Assembly: GCF_963678635.1 (NCBI RefSeq)
Contig: NC_087071.1
Span: 32,848,141-32,912,140, forward strand
DNA: 64,000 bases
Reading direction: 5' to 3'
Source of the DNA: Symsagittifera roscoffensis
Taxonomy: Eukaryota; Xenacoelomorpha; Acoela; Convolutidae
Below the pieces are notes generated by a model. That model worked only from the letters and a program-made list of their open reading frames with translations, did not search any database and was not told where the DNA came from. This document shows positions 9,322 to 22,495 of the stretch, in pieces (position 1 is the stretch's first letter; every line of letters begins with the position of its first letter). Made by a program: the position numbers and the translations under genes.

Positions 9322-12240
9322 CAGCCCTCTCAATGATCTGATTACTCAAGGGACAATCAAAAGACTCGCGTGCTCCGTTGGTTGAAAGTCTGTCGGACAG
9401 CAAGTGGCACCTTGCACAATGCTGATGATACATAACAATGTTTCTAACGTCATTTTGTGTTTTTAGAGCAATCGAAAAAAATGAATACACACAAACCACA
9501 AACATGAGCGAGAATAAACCAACTCAGTGGTACTAGGGAAAGTAGAAGGGAGGGATAAGGCTTGCTGCTTCGGTTGGGACTTCAATCAGGCTGTAAAATT
9601 TGCGAACAGATTCCGAGATGGTTGTCATGGCTTTCTTGCCTTTTCAGTGCAGAGAGATGCTCTAAGCATTCTAAAGTGCTCTTGTAAAGCTGAGATTACC
9701 GTCTACTCAGACTTTTTTTCTGTATTAGAGCCATGTCACTTCGACAGGAGCGATAAATTTTGCAGAGACGGTTTGATGCTAGTCCCATGGGCATTAGGTG
9801 AGCATATCTTGGGGGACGAAATTATGAAATCTTCCCTATGATTAGTGCTAGGTCCGTTTGTACCCTGGTACATCCAGCCGCTGAAGCGGAAGTGCAACTA
9901 ATGACAAAAAATACTTCGTAGATGATGGATATCTTTTTCAACTTTTAGCTTTTGAGATTTAGGGCACGACCGGTTCCAGCACGGAGATTTTTTTGAGCAA
10001 ATTTTGTATGATTCTGAGCATTATACGGAGGAACCCAAGGCAGGCAGCTTTTTAAAACAAAAAATGCAAAAGTTCGGATGCATAACTGCTCCTTTTTTAG
10101 AACATAACCATCAAAATTTGTTGTCTAAGCACGCTCACCGAGCCAAAATTGACGCTCAAATACAGAAAAAAATTGATTGGTTTCTTGGTTTCTAAAACGA
10201 TAATTTTCTTTCCGAACGAATCAAGAGTGTTTCCAGATAAAATACTTCTACAAATTCCTAAGGAATTTGTTAGTAATTGAATGTTCTGCAACCTTTTACT
10301 GAGTTGATAAACTTCATTGGATTGGAAAAAAGACTGAAACACCAAGACCATTTTTTTGTCTCAAAGCTTATCGCTATCATAAAGATAGACGGAGGTGGGA
10401 GATCAATTAACTTAGGCAACACGCTAAGATGCAGCTTGTCTAATTATGCTGCAAGCAAGCCCAGGGAATTTTTTCTTTCTGAAATCTACAATTTGGATGT
10501 GGCACTAAACGAGGTGTAGAAGCAGCTGCTCACTCGTTTCGAAGCCAAATTGAGCGCAACGACAAAATAAAAACCATTATTTATTCAAAACTAGACGTCA
10601 TGTATTCCTCTAACTCTCTTAGTGAAAAGCAATAGTTAATCATGTTTTACCGACCTAACCGGAATTGTTCAAACACAGTCAGTCCACGTACAATAAGCAA
10701 AGTTATATTCTTTACAGAATTTCTATAATAATGAAAGAAGAGGGAATTCAATAAAGCGAGTGCGAAGTCCCGTCAACTTGCGGAAAAAAATCAGACGTGA
10801 GTCGAAAATCAACCCATTATATTTAGATGATGGAAGTTTAGCCGCCGACTAAAATGAAGTACTCCGGGACCTTAAGAAAACTCGAACCGAAACAAAGGAA
10901 ACCGAATCAAAGAAGACCTTAAGGAAACCGAAACAAAAATACAGGCTGAGTCTGAACTCTGAAAAGAGCAAATTTTGTGTTTTAGTAGCGAACCTGAGTG
11001 CAAAGCATCAATGAAGTTTGTTTGCCCCAAAAAAAAGAGAAAGCAAAGAAGAACTTAATTTACTAGGATCTCCAATCAGCAAGCTTTGCCAAAAAAAAAT
11101 TGCTCGACGAAGTAACTAAGGTGCTTGAAAAATCTCTGATGTCATTGATAAACTAGATGCCTTGTACGTTTTTTTTAAATTGCTTTTGCATCGCAAAAGC
11201 CCTAAAGTTTTGCTAATGAGTCCTTGTGTTTTTCGAAAAAAAAAAATCTTTTGGATCGTGACAACAGAATACTAACAAATTTAATTTGCAAATCATTTAT
11301 CAAAAAATGAAAATAACCAGTTTTTACAAGCAGTTTTTTGGTCAGCCAAATGCGGCATAGGTGTTTCATCCGCTCGTCTGCTAGTTTTCTTACTTCAGAG
11401 TAAGAGCGAAAATTGCCCTAGACAAAATTTTTATACGATGTGCCTAAACGGTGGTTTTGATTTGGAAAAATTTAATTGGCTCTAGATAAGGAAATCAAAA
11501 AAAATTTGAACAGAGCCAGTTTTTCTACGTCTAAGCTACAGACTTGATTTCTAAACTCATACCAACGAATGTAACAAGATTGAACATCATGCAAATCTTT
11601 TTTGGTTGCCCATGTTTGAACATCATCGTGTGGAAATTGTACGGTCGAAATTGTTTCGGTGTCGCCAAAGGACTTCAGTTTGGCTCTTAAAATTGCGAAC
11701 ATACAGAGACGGTTGTCATAGATTTTCTTGCCTTATAACTGCAGGGAGATGATCCAGGCATTCTAGTCTATCTTCTGCTCAGATTCCCTCTGTATAAAAG
11801 ACACAAAAATTCTACATGACCGATTTAAAAAGACCAGACAATTTGCCGCTCATTCAATGAGCTGTAGGTGAGCAGCTCTTGTGGTGAAGACTTCCTAGTC
11901 CCCTGTAGGATTAGTGCGAGGTCAGTTTGAAACCCTGAATCGTCCTGCCGCTGAAGCCAGAATGCAAAATTGGACAAGTATAAAAATTTAGTGGATGAAG
12001 TATAACTTTTTCAAGCGCTTGCTTTCGAGATTAAAAGCACCACCGTTCTCAGCACGGAAAATTTCTTGAGCAAGTTATTCAAGACTCTAGTCATTTTCAC
12101 GGAGAAACCCATGGCAGACACCTTTTTACAACAAAGAATCTTCCTTGCAGTACAGATTGCGAGAGCCGCGTGCGTACTCTGCATAATAAAGGACCAAAGA
12201 ACTTTTGAGGAAATTTTATAATTGTAATTTTAACTTTGCA
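9322..12240 (+). pseudogene. Decayed LVPW-type retroelement, copy U2 (most complete)
   Basis: This is the most complete + strand copy. At 9,527-9,841 an open 104-codon frame carries FFSVLEP and CRDGLMLVPWALGEHILGDE, matching the family's C-terminal LEP...RPDGMTL(V/I)PW..GR region. At 10,277-10,519 lies the N-terminal RT segment IIKIDGGGRSINLGNTLRC. Motif B (EEGTQQGDPEAP in the family) survives as EEGIQ-stop at about 10,738. The catalytic YLDD is intact at 10,820-10,831 in NPLYLDDGSLAAD. LNLLGSPISKL follows at about 11,060-11,090. QAVFWSAKCGIGVSSARLL begins near 11,329. A C-terminal segment is at 11,868-12,220. Many stops and frameshifts interrupt it. The order (a C-terminal piece before the N-terminal RT) shows that the unit spans a head-to-tail junction. 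Confidence 0.7.
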
Positions 12241-12244
12241 ATTT

Positions 12245-12845
12245 TCTTTCTGTGTTGAGTTGTGTCTTCTTTAAAAAAAAATAACTAGTATTGAGGTCTG
12301 TTTCAACCACAACAACTCCAAGTGTCTACTTTTTAATCGTTATCACTTCCATACTCAGCAAACTCTAAGGATTTTGACTAGAATATGTGATATCTGCCAA
12401 GTCGGAGGAAGGACGGAATAAGAATCGACTTGAAAAGTCTGATGGTACACCGCTGGATCTGCTGATCTCGTGTGAGGTTGTTCGTGGCTTTCGATATATA
12501 GTTGGATTTTAACACTTAGTTTTATTATTTGTTAATTGTCCAACTACAAAAATCATATTAACCGCTTAACATTGGTTAAGTTCATTCCCCTAAAGTCTTG
12601 TCAAGTTCCATTTTGTTACCATTACCCTTCGTCAGGATGACCAAAAACAACAGAAAATGTACTAGAAAAGAGTGCTTAAAACTTTTAAGTCCAATCAGTT
12701 GGATTGGATGCGATTGTTTTCCAGTTGGTGTGATGTCAGTTGGGTAAATACTTTTGTCAGTTGGTGTGATATCAGTTGTGTTGATAGAAATTATATTGAT
12801 GAAGCATTAATAGGTAATGTTTAAGTGCTCGCCAATTACTGAAAA
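12245..12845 (+). repeat. 3' tail of U2 plus block D, third copy
   Basis: After a tail containing ACTAGTATTGAGGTCTGTTT (also near 14,895 and, diverged, 21,870), the stretch joins block D through GATATCTGCCAAGTCGGAGG. No gene is visible. Confidence 0.6.
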
Positions 12846-12847
12846 AC

Positions 12848-14850
12848 AGCCCTCTCAAAGATCCGATTACTCAAGAGACAAACCAAAAGACTCGCGTGCT
12901 CCGTTGGTTGAAAGTCTGTCGGACAGAAAGTGGCACCTTGCACAATGCTGATGATACATAACAATGTTTCTAAGGTCTTTATGTGTTTTTGGAGCAATCG
13001 AAAAAAAAATGAACACACACAAACCACAAACTTGAGCGAGAATAAACCAACTCAGTAGTACGAGGGAAAATAGAAGGGAGGGATAAGGCTTGCTGCTTCT
13101 GTTGGGACTTCAATTAGGCTGTAAAATTTGCGAACAGATTCCGAGATGGTTGTCATGGCTTTCTTGCTTTTTCAGTGCAGAGAGATGCTCTAAGCATTCT
13201 AAAGTGCTCTTGTAAAGCTGAGATTACCTTCTACTCAGACTTTTTTTCTGTATTAGAGCCATGTCACATCGACAGGACCGATCAATTTTGCAGAGACGGT
13301 TTGATGCTCGTTCCATGGGCATTAGTTGAGCATATCTTGGGGGTCGAAATTATGAAATCTTCCCTAGGATTAGTGCTAGGTCCGTTTGTACCCTGGTACA
13401 TCCAGCCGCTGAAGCGGAAGTGCAACAAATGACAAAAAATACTTCGTAGATGATGGATATCTTTTTCAACTTTTAGCTTTTGAGATTTAGGGCACGACCG
13501 GTCCCAGCACGGAGATTTTTTGTGCAAATTTTGTATGATTCTAAGCATTTTACGGAGGAACCCAGGGCAGGCAGCTTTTTAAAACAAAAATTCAAAATTT
13601 CGGATGCAAAACTGCTCCTTTTTTAGAACATAACTATCAAAATTTGTTGTCCAAGCACGCTCACCGAGCCGAAATTGACGCTCAAATCCAAAAAAAAATT
13701 GATTGGTTTCTTGGTTTCCAAAGCGATAATTTTCTTTTCGAACGAATCAAGAGTGTTTCTAGATAAAATACTTCTACAAATTCCTAAAGATTTTGTTAGT
13801 AATTGAATGGCAGTGTAGAACTCCAAGTTCTGAAACCTTTTATTGAGTTGATAAACCTCATTGGATCGGAAAAAAGACTGAAACACCAAGACCATTTTTT
13901 TTGTCTCAAAGCTTATCGCTGTCATAAAGATAGACGGTGGTGTGAGATCAATTAACTTAGGCAACACGCTAAGACGCAGCTTGTCTAATTATGCTGCATG
14001 CAAGTCCAGCGAAAATTTTTCTTCGGAAAACTACAATTTGCATGTGGCACTAAACGACGTGTAGAAGCAGCTGCTCACTCGTTTCGAAGCCAAATTGAGC
14101 GCAACGACAAAATAAAAACCATTACTTTTTCAAAACTAGACGAACGTAAAAAGATTGAACATTATGCAAAACTTTTTTGGTTCCCCATGGTTGAACATCA
14201 TCCTGTGGAAATTGTACAATCAAAACGATTGAACCATTATTTCGGAGTAGCGAAAGGACTTCAATTTGGCTCTTAAAATTGCGAACAGACCGAGACAGTT
14301 GTCATAGCCTTTCTTGCCTCATAAATGTGGGGAGATGATCTAAGCATTCTAGTCTGAATGCGCTGAGAGAGCAGAATCTATCTTCTGCTCAAATTTTCTC
14401 TGTATAAAATACACAAAAATTCTGCATGACCGATTTAAAAAGACCAGACAATTTGCCGCTCATTCAATTAGCTGTAGGTGAGCAGCTCTTGTGATGAAGA
14501 CTTCCTAGTCCCCTGTAGGATTAGTGCGAGGTCAGTTTGAATCCCTGAGTTGCCCTGCCACTGAAGCCAGAATGCAAAACCGGACAAGTATGAAAATTTA
14601 GTGGATGAAGTAAAACTTTTTCAAGCGCCTGCTTTTGAGATTTAAAGCACCACCGGTCTCAGCACGGAAAATTTCTTGAGCAAGTTTTTCAAGACTCTAA
14701 TCATTTTTACGGAAAAACTCATGGCAGACACCTTTTTAAAACAAAGAATCTTCCTTGCAGTACAGATTGCGAGAGCCGCGTGCGTACTCTGCATAATAAA
14801 GGGCAAAATAACATTTGAGAAAATTTTATAATTGTAGTAAATAATATTTT
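12848..14850 (+). pseudogene. Decayed LVPW-type retroelement, copy U3 (internal deletion)
   Basis: This copy has the same order as U1: the C-terminal FCRDGLMLVPWALVEHILG frame at 13,175-13,432, then FVDDGYLF, and the N-terminal RT segment (IDGGVRSINLGNT, about 13,935-13,990). At about 14,139 comes the same deletion junction as U1, which removes the YLDD and GVSSARLL blocks. It then continues through HYAKLFWFPMVEHH (within 13,998-14,276) to the C-terminal tail at 14,477-14,830. Sharing the exact deletion with U1 but not with U2 indicates that U1 and U3 descend from one deleted ancestor. It encodes nothing intact. Confidence 0.65.
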
Positions 14851-14966
14851 GCGATTTTTTTTCCTTTTTGAGTTGTGTCTTCTTTAAAAAAAAATAACTA
14901 GTATTGAGGTCTGTTTCAACCACAACAACTCCAAGTGTCTCCTTTTTAATCGTTATCACTTCCATA

Positions 14967-15100
14967 TTTTTGACTAGAATATGTGATATCTGCCAAGTCG
15001 GAGGAAGGACGAAATAAGAACTGACTTGAAAGGATTTTGACTAGAATATGTGATATCTGCCAAGTCGGAGGAAGGACGAAATAAGAACTGACTTGAAAAG
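14967..15100 (+). repeat. 67-bp tandem duplication at the start of block D
   Basis: TTTTGACTAGAATATGTGAT followed by TCTGCCAAGTCGGAGG occurs at about 14,968 and again 67 bp later. The other block D copies have it once. Confidence 0.8.
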
Positions 15101-15505
15101 TCTGATGGTACACCGCTGGACCTGGTGATCTCGTGTGAGGTTGTTCGTGGCTATCAATATATAGTTGGATTTTAACACTTAATTTTATTATTGTTAATTG
15201 TTGAACAAGAAAAATCTTATTAAACGCTTAACATTGGTTAAGTTCAGTCCCCTAAACTCCTGTCAAGTTCCATTTTGTTACCATAACCCTTCGTCAGGAT
15301 GACCAAAAACAACAGAAAATGTACTAGGAAAGAGTGCTTAAAACTTTTAAGACCAATCAGTTTGATTGGAAGCGATTGTTTTCCAGTTGTTGTGATGTCA
15401 GTTGGGTAAAAATTTCAGTCAATTGGTATGATATCAGTTGAGATGATAGAAATTATTTTGATGATGCAACAATAGGTAATGCTTAAGAGCTAGCCAATTA
15501 TTCAA
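15100..15505 (+). repeat. Block D, fourth copy
   Basis: It is similar to 12,420-12,845 and shares a variant end (GATGATGCAACAATAGGTAA) with the copy at 19,195. No gene is visible. Confidence 0.6.
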
Positions 15506-15509
15506 AAAC

Positions 15510-18070
15510 AGCCCTCTCAAAGATCCGATTACTCAAGAGACAACCAAAAGACTCGCGTGCTCCGTTGGTTGAAAATCTGTCGGACGAAAAGTGGCACCTT
15601 GCACAATGCTGATGATACATAACAATGTTTTTAACGTCTTTCTATGTTTTTGGAGCAATCGAAAAAAAATGAACTCACAAACCACAAACCTGTGAGTGAG
15701 AATAAACCAACTCAGTAGTACGAGGGGAAGTATAAGGAAGGGATAAGGCTTGCTGCTTCGGTTGGGACTTCAATTAGGCGGTTAAACTTGCGAACAGACC
15801 CCGAGATGGTTGACATGGATTTCTTGCCTTACCAGTGCATAGAGATGCTCTCGGCATTCCAGAATGCTCTTGTAAAGCTGAGATTACCTTCTACTCAGAT
15901 TTTTTTCTGTATTAGAGCAATGAAACCTCTACAGGACCGATCAAATTCGCAGAGACGGTTTGATGCTCGTTCCACGGACATTAGTTGAGCAACTCTTGTG
16001 GGACGAAATGCTCCTTTTTCAAAACATAACTATCAAAAATTGTTGTCTAAGCACGCTCATCGAGCCAAAATTGACGCTCAAGTCCAGAAAAAATTGAAAG
16101 GTTTCTTGTGGGGGATTCCAAAGCGATAATTTTCTTTCTGAACGAATCAAAAGCGTTTCCAGATGAAATACTTCTTCAAATTCCTGAAGATTTTGTTAGT
16201 ATTTGAATAGCAGTGGAGGACTCCATATTCTGAAATCTTTTACTGAGTTGATAAACCTCATTGGATTGGCAAAAAGACTGAAACACCAAGACCATTTTTT
16301 ATCTCAAACTTATCGATATCATAGAGATGGACGAAGGTGTGAGATCAGTTAACTTAGACAACACGCTAAGACGCAGCTTGTCTAATTATGCTGCAAGCAA
16401 TTCCAGCGAAAACTTTTCTTCGGTAATCTAAAATTTCGATGTGGCACTAAACGAGGCGTAGAAGCAGCTGCTCACTTGCTTCAAATACAAATCGAGCGCG
16501 ACGACAAAATAAAAATCATTATTTATTCAAAACTAGGCGTCAGGTATTCCTTTAACTCTCTTATTGAAAATTAATTGTTAATCATGTTTTACCGACCTAA
16601 CCGGAATTGTTCACGTACAATAAGCAAAGTTATATTCTTTACAGAATTTAAATAATAATGGAAGAAGAGGGAATTCAATAAAGCGAGTGCGAAGTCCCGT
16701 CAACTTGCGGAAAAAAATCAGACATGAGTCGAAAATCAACCCATTGAATTTAGATGATGGAAATTTAGCCGCCGACTAAAATGAAGTACTACGGGACCTT
16801 AAGAAAACTCGAACCGAAACATAGGAAACCGAATCAAAGAAGACCTTAAGGAAACCGGAACAAAATTACGGGCTGAGTCTGAACTCTGAAAAAAATCAAA
16901 TTTTGTGTTTTAATAGCAAACCTGAGTACAAAGCGTCAATGAAGTTTGTTTGCCCCAAAATAAAAAGAAAGCAAAGAGGAACCTAATTTACTAGGATCTC
17001 CAATCAGCAAGCCTTGCCAAAAAAAATTGCTCGACGAAGCAATTATGGTGCTTGAAAAATCTCTGATGTCATTGATAAACTAGATGCCTAGTACGTTTTT
17101 TTAAATTGCTAACACCAACAAATTTGTTTGGCAAATCGAGCTAACCGGAATTGTTCAAAGGCAGCTATTCTACGTACAATAAGCAAAGTTATATTCTTTA
17201 CAGAATTTCTATGATAATGAAAGAAGAGGGAATTCTATAAAGCGAGTGCGAAGTCCCGTCAACTTGCGGAAAAAAATCAGACGTGAGTCGAAAATTAACC
17301 CATTGTATTCAGATGATGGAGTTTTAGCCGCCGACTAAAATGAAGTAAGCAAAGGAAACCGAAACAGAGGAGGCCTTAAGAAAACCAAAACAAAATGACG
17401 GGCTGAGTCTGAAGTCTGAAAGAGCAAATTTTGTGTTTTAGTAGCGAACCTGAGTACAATGCATCAATGGAGTTTGTTTGCCCCAAAAAAAAAGAAAGCA
17501 AAGAAGAACCTAATTTACTAGGATCTCCAATCAGCAAGCTTTGCCAAAAAAATAGCTCGACGAAGCAATTAAGGTGCTTAAAAAATCTCTGATGTCATTG
17601 AAAAACTAGATGCCTTGTAGGTTTTTTTTCTGAAAAATTGCTTTTGCTTCACAAAAGCCCTAAATATTTTGCTAACGAGCCCTTGTGTTGTTTGATATTT
17701 AATTTTCTTTCAGATCGTTACAACAGAACACCAACAAATTTGTTTTGCAAATCATTTATCAAAAAAAAAGTTTTCAGAAGCAGTTTTTTGGTCAGCCAAA
17801 TGCGATATAGGTGTTTTTTCCGCTCGTCTGCTAGCTTTCTTACTTCAGAGTAAGAGCAAAAATTACTTTAGACAAAATTTTTGGTTTGAAGCGTACGGAT
17901 GGAACTCATAACGATGGGCCTAAACGGTGGTTTTGATTGGAAAAACTGAATTGGCTCCAGACAAGGAAACCAAAAACAATTTGAACAGAGCCAGTTTTTC
18001 TACAGCTAAGCTGCAGACTCGATTTCAAATCTCATACCAACGAACGTAAAAAGATTAAGCATTATGCAAA
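15510..18070 (+). pseudogene. Decayed LVPW-type retroelement, copy U4 (internal duplication)
   Basis: The C-terminal LVPW segment is truncated at about 16,005. The N-terminal RT segment follows at about 16,320-16,450. The region bearing the catalytic motif is present twice, about 557 bp apart: 16,590-17,105 (NLDD, Tyr lost) and 17,137-17,640 (YSDD, Leu replaced). The GVSSARLL-type block then appears at about 17,780-17,850 (FLVSQMRYRCFFRSSASFL in a shifted frame). The copy ends abruptly at about 18,070 in the KKIKHYAKLF region and jumps into block C. It encodes nothing intact. Confidence 0.62.
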
Positions 18071-18089
18071 ATTATTTTGATTTTTTTTT

Positions 18090-19245
18090 ATTTCGAGTAA
18101 CAGGTTTATAAAGGACATATAAAACCGTTGATTTTGTTGGTTTGAGTTTTTGATTTAATACGTCCAGGCCTCTCAAATAAAATTACAAGGCTTGAAAGAT
18201 AAAACTACTGGAACTAATTTTGAAGATTTTGAAAGTAGTCAATGTCTGAGTTTGTGCATTGATCCTTAAAGTCAGCGTTTTGCTCGTGTGGAAACTAGTT
18301 TCACATCAGAACAGTAAATTTTTACAACTGGCGAAAGATGGTAGATCCGGATTAAGTTGGTGATTGCTTGGAATTAAAAAAATGAGACAAAGCGAAAAAG
18401 CTTTGATCACTTTCAGTCTAATTTGATAATGTCCAAAATTTTCTTTGAAATTAATTTTGAGAAAAAAAATTAATAATGCGTTTTTTCCAACTTTCTTTTA
18501 CGCTTCCTAAATTGCACAAAATCCTAGGTATTTTTTGAAATTATGAAGAACTGGTAAGGTTACTTCAGTTATCATAATAACTTCTGACGTTCTTGCTCAG
18601 TTAAGTTCTTAATCCTAATTGTTGTGATGAACTCAAAATTACTTCGTTTATCATAATAAATTTTGACGTTCTTGACTAGGGTATTTCGCTATCCTAATTG
18701 TTGTGATAAACTTATACTTATATTACAGAAGTGTAATGATTGATGACAGTGCCTGTTTATTAACCGCCCTTTATGGAGTTTTAGAGACTGGTCTGCCAAG
18801 TGGAAGGAAAGAGGAAATAAGAACTAACTTGAAAAGTCTGATGGTACACCGCTGGACCTGCTGATCTCGTGTGAGGTTGTTCGTGGCTTTCGATATATAG
18901 TTGGATTTTCAATTTTAATTTTATTATTTGTTAATTGTCGAACCACAAAAAACATATTAACCGCTCAACCTTGGTTGAGTTCAGTCGACTAAAGTCCTGT
19001 CAAGTTCCATTTTCTTACCGTTACCCTTCGTCAAGATGACCAAAAACAACAGAAATGTACAAGGAAAGAATGCTTAAAACTTTTAAGACCGATCAGTTGG
19101 TTTAGATGCGATTGTTTTCCAGTTGTTGTGATGTCAGTTGGGTAAAAATTTCAGTCAATTGGTATGATATCAGTTGTGATGATAGAAATTATTTTGATGA
19201 TGCAACAATAGGTAATGCTTAAGAGCTAGCCAATTATTCAAAAAC
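18090..19245 (+). repeat. Blocks C and D, last full pair
   Basis: Block C (18,097-18,780) lacks the preceding CR1-like RT that accompanies it at 4.6 and 8.2 kb. Block D (18,780-19,245) follows in the usual order. This shows that block C can travel without the RT piece. Confidence 0.6.
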
Positions 19246-19246
19246 A

Positions 19247-21835
19247 GCCCTCTCAAAGATCCGATTACTCAAGAAACTACCAAAGACTCGCGTGTTACGT
19301 TGGTTGAAAGTCTGTCGGACAGAAAGTGGCACCTTTCACAATGCTGATGACACATAACAAAGTTTTCAACGTCTTTCTTTGGTTTTGGAGCAATCAAAAA
19401 AAATAAACACACAAAAACCACAAACATGAGCAAGAATAAACCAACTCAGTAGTACGAGGGGAGGCAGAATTGAGGGATAAGGCTTGCTGCTTCGGTTGCG
19501 ACTTCAACAAGCTGTAAAATTTGCGAACAGACTCCGAGATGGTTTACCATGGCTTTTTTGCTTTACCAGTGCAGACTAAACATTCTAGAATGCTCTTGTA
19601 AGGCTGAGATTACCTTCTACTCAGATTTTGTTCTGTATTAGAGCCATGATACCTCTACAGGACCAATCAAATTTGCAGAGACGGTTTGATGCTCGTTCTA
19701 CGGGAATTAGGTGAGCAACTCTTGTGGGACGAAACGGTGAAATATTCCCTAGCATTAGTGCTAGGTCCGTTTGTACCCTGGTACATCCAGCCGCTGAAGC
19801 GGAAGAGCAATAAATGACGAAAAAATATTTCGTAGATGATGGATATCTTTTTCAACTTTTAGCTTTTAAGATTTAGAGCACGACCGGTCCCAGCACGGAG
19901 ATTTGATTTTTTTGAGCAAATTTTGTATGATTCCAAGCATTTTTACGGAAGAACCCAGGGTAGGCAGCTTTTTAAAACAAAAAATGCAAAATTTCGGATG
20001 CAAAACTGCTCCTTTTTTAGACATAACTATCAAAATTTGTTTTCTAAGCACACTCATTTAGCCAAAATTGATGCTCAAATCCAAAAAAAATTGATAGGCT
20101 TTTTGGTTTACAAACCAAAAATTTTTATTCCGAACGAATCAAGAGCATTTTCAGATAAAATGCATCTTCAAATTCCTAAAAATTTTGTTAGTTATTGAAT
20201 GACAGTGTAGGACTCCATGTTCTGAAATCTTTTTCTGAGTTGATAAAGCTCATTGGAATTGGCAAAAGAGTGAAACACCAAGACCATTTTTTTAACTCAA
20301 AGCTTATCGCTATCATAAAGATAGACGGAGGTGGGAGATCAATTAACTTAGGCAACACGATAAGATGCAGTTTGTCTAATTATGCTGCAAGCAAGCCCAG
20401 CGAAATTTTTTTCTGAAATCTACAATTTGGATGTGGCACTAAATGAGGTGTAGAAGCAGCTGCTCACTCGTTTCGAAGCCAAGTTGAGCGCGACGACAAA
20501 ATAAACACCATTATTTAATCAAAACTAGGCGTCATGTATGCTTTAAACTCTCTAATTGAAAAACAATAGTTAATCATGTTTTATCGAGCTAACCGGAATT
20601 GTTCAATAAAGCTATTCCACTACATTAAGCAGAGTTAGAATCTTTACTGTAATCATGAGTTTCTGTAATAATGAAAGAAGAGGGAATTCAATAAAGCGAG
20701 CGCGAAAAAGGGAATTCAATAGAGCGAGTGCGTGACCTAAAATGAGTCCTTGTGTTTTTCGAAAATTGTTTTCTTTTTGGATCGTTACAACAGAATACTA
20801 ACAAACTAGTTTTGCAAATCATTTATCAAAAAATGAAATATAACCAGTTTTTACAAGCAATTTTTGGTCAGCCAAATGCGGCATAGGTGTTTCTTCCGCT
20901 CGTCTGCTAGCTTTCTTACTTCAGGGTAAGAGCGAAAATTGTCTTAGACAAAATTTTTGGTTTGAAGCGTACGGATAGAGCTTATAACGATGGGCCAAAC
21001 GGTGGTTTTGAATTGGAAAAATTGAATTGGCTCCAGATAAGGAAATCAAAAACAATTTGAATAAAGCCAGATTTTTTACAGCTAAGCTGCCGAGTTGATT
21101 TCAAAACTCATACCAACGAACGTAAAAAGATTGAACATTATGCAAATTTTGTTTGGTTCCCCATGGTTGAACATCATCGTTTGGAAATTATACGGTCAAA
21201 ACGATCGAATCATTATTTCGGTGTCGCCAAAGGACTTCAGTTTGGCTCTTAAAATTGCGAACAGACAGAGACAGTTGTCATAGATTTTCTTGCCTTATAA
21301 TTGCAGGGAGATGATCCAGGCATTCTAGTCTGAATGCGCTGAGAAAGCAGATTCTATCTTCTTCACAGATTCCTCCTATATAAAAGACACAAAAATTCTA
21401 CATGACCGATTAAAAAAGACCAGACAATTTGACTCTCATTCAATGAGCTTTAGGTGAGCAGCTCTTGTGGTGAAGACTTCCTAGTCCCCTGTAGGATTAG
21501 TGCGAGGTCAGATTGAAACCCTGAATCGTCCTGCCGCTGAAGCCAGAAAACAAAAATGGACAAGTATAAATATTTAGTAGATGAAGTATAGTTTTTCTCA
21601 AGCGCTAGCTTTTGAGATTAAAAGCACCACCGGTCTCAGCACGAAAAATTTCTTGAGCAAATTTTTCAAGACTCTAATCATTTTTACGGAGAATCCCATG
21701 GCAGACACCTTTTTAAAACAAAATTTTTTTCTTGCAGTACAGATTGTGAACGCCGCGTGCGTACTCTGCATAATAAAGGACAAAAGAAGTTTTGAGAAAT
21801 TTTATAATCGTAGTAAATAATATTTTGCGATTTTT
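19247..21835 (+). pseudogene. Decayed LVPW-type retroelement, copy U5
   Basis: The C-terminal LVPW region is at 19,640-19,990 and the N-terminal RT segment at 20,195-20,416 (IIKIDGGGRSINLGNT). The motif B remnant at about 20,670 is followed by a deletion that removes YLDD and rejoins at about 20,738. The frame at 21,095-21,283 reads SPWLNIIVWKLYGQ and VSPKDFSLALKIAN, like the family's QWLN..P...G..L...R.SV.LRLG region. The frame at 21,581-21,820 reads SFSQALAFEI, FTENPMADTFLKQ and LAVQIVNAACVL. This matches the family's C-terminal end, which usually reads F.P..FE..G..G and then a QR.S.AVQRGNAASVLG segment. This copy therefore shows the true 3' end of the ORF. Confidence 0.68.
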
Positions 21836-22495
21836 TTTCCGTGTTGAGTTTTTCTTCTTTCTAGAAAACTAACTAGTATCGAGGTCAGTTTCAACCACAT
21901 CAACTCCAATTGTCTACTTTTTCATCCTTGTCACTTCCATACTCAGCAAACTCTAGGGTTTTTGACTAGAATATGTGATGAAAGTTGCTTTTTTCACTTA
22001 ACCAGTTAAGGCTCAACATTGCAATTAATTATCTAAAATTAACTAAGCTTTGCTGCGTCAAAAAGAACTCTCATTGCAAATTGCAGTGCACTTGTGATTT
22101 ATACCCGCAACCTCATAACTTTGGGCAACATCACTACCGATACACAACAATGCGACTATAAGACTCCTGACTCCTGACCCCCGACTGCAACCACGGTTAC
22201 TATAATATTTTATTTTAAATAACCATCAAAACTGTTTTATAGGCAACCTCAGTTTTTCGCTCCAAACTCCCAAAAAAAATAGAGAGTTCTACCTCATCCA
22301 AACTGATCTAACGAAATCAAAAGTTTTTTTCTGAAAACTTAAGCAGCAAGTCTGAAAATCAAAAAATTTCTCAAGTTCTTTAAATTCTTAATCTTGTTAG
22401 TTAATCAAATTGAAGTTCAAGATTTTGTTTTCTGAAACCGCTTTTTAAATTATTAAGCCTCATTGCAAGAGACAAATTACCTGAAAATCTAAGAA
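21836..22495. other. Unassigned AT-rich spacer
   Basis: After the U5 tail (to about 21,980) the sequence leaves the composite repeats. A CT-rich phrase, GACTCCTGACTCCTGACC, lies near 22,165. No reading frame, RNA gene or second copy within the window was recognised. Confidence 0.5.
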
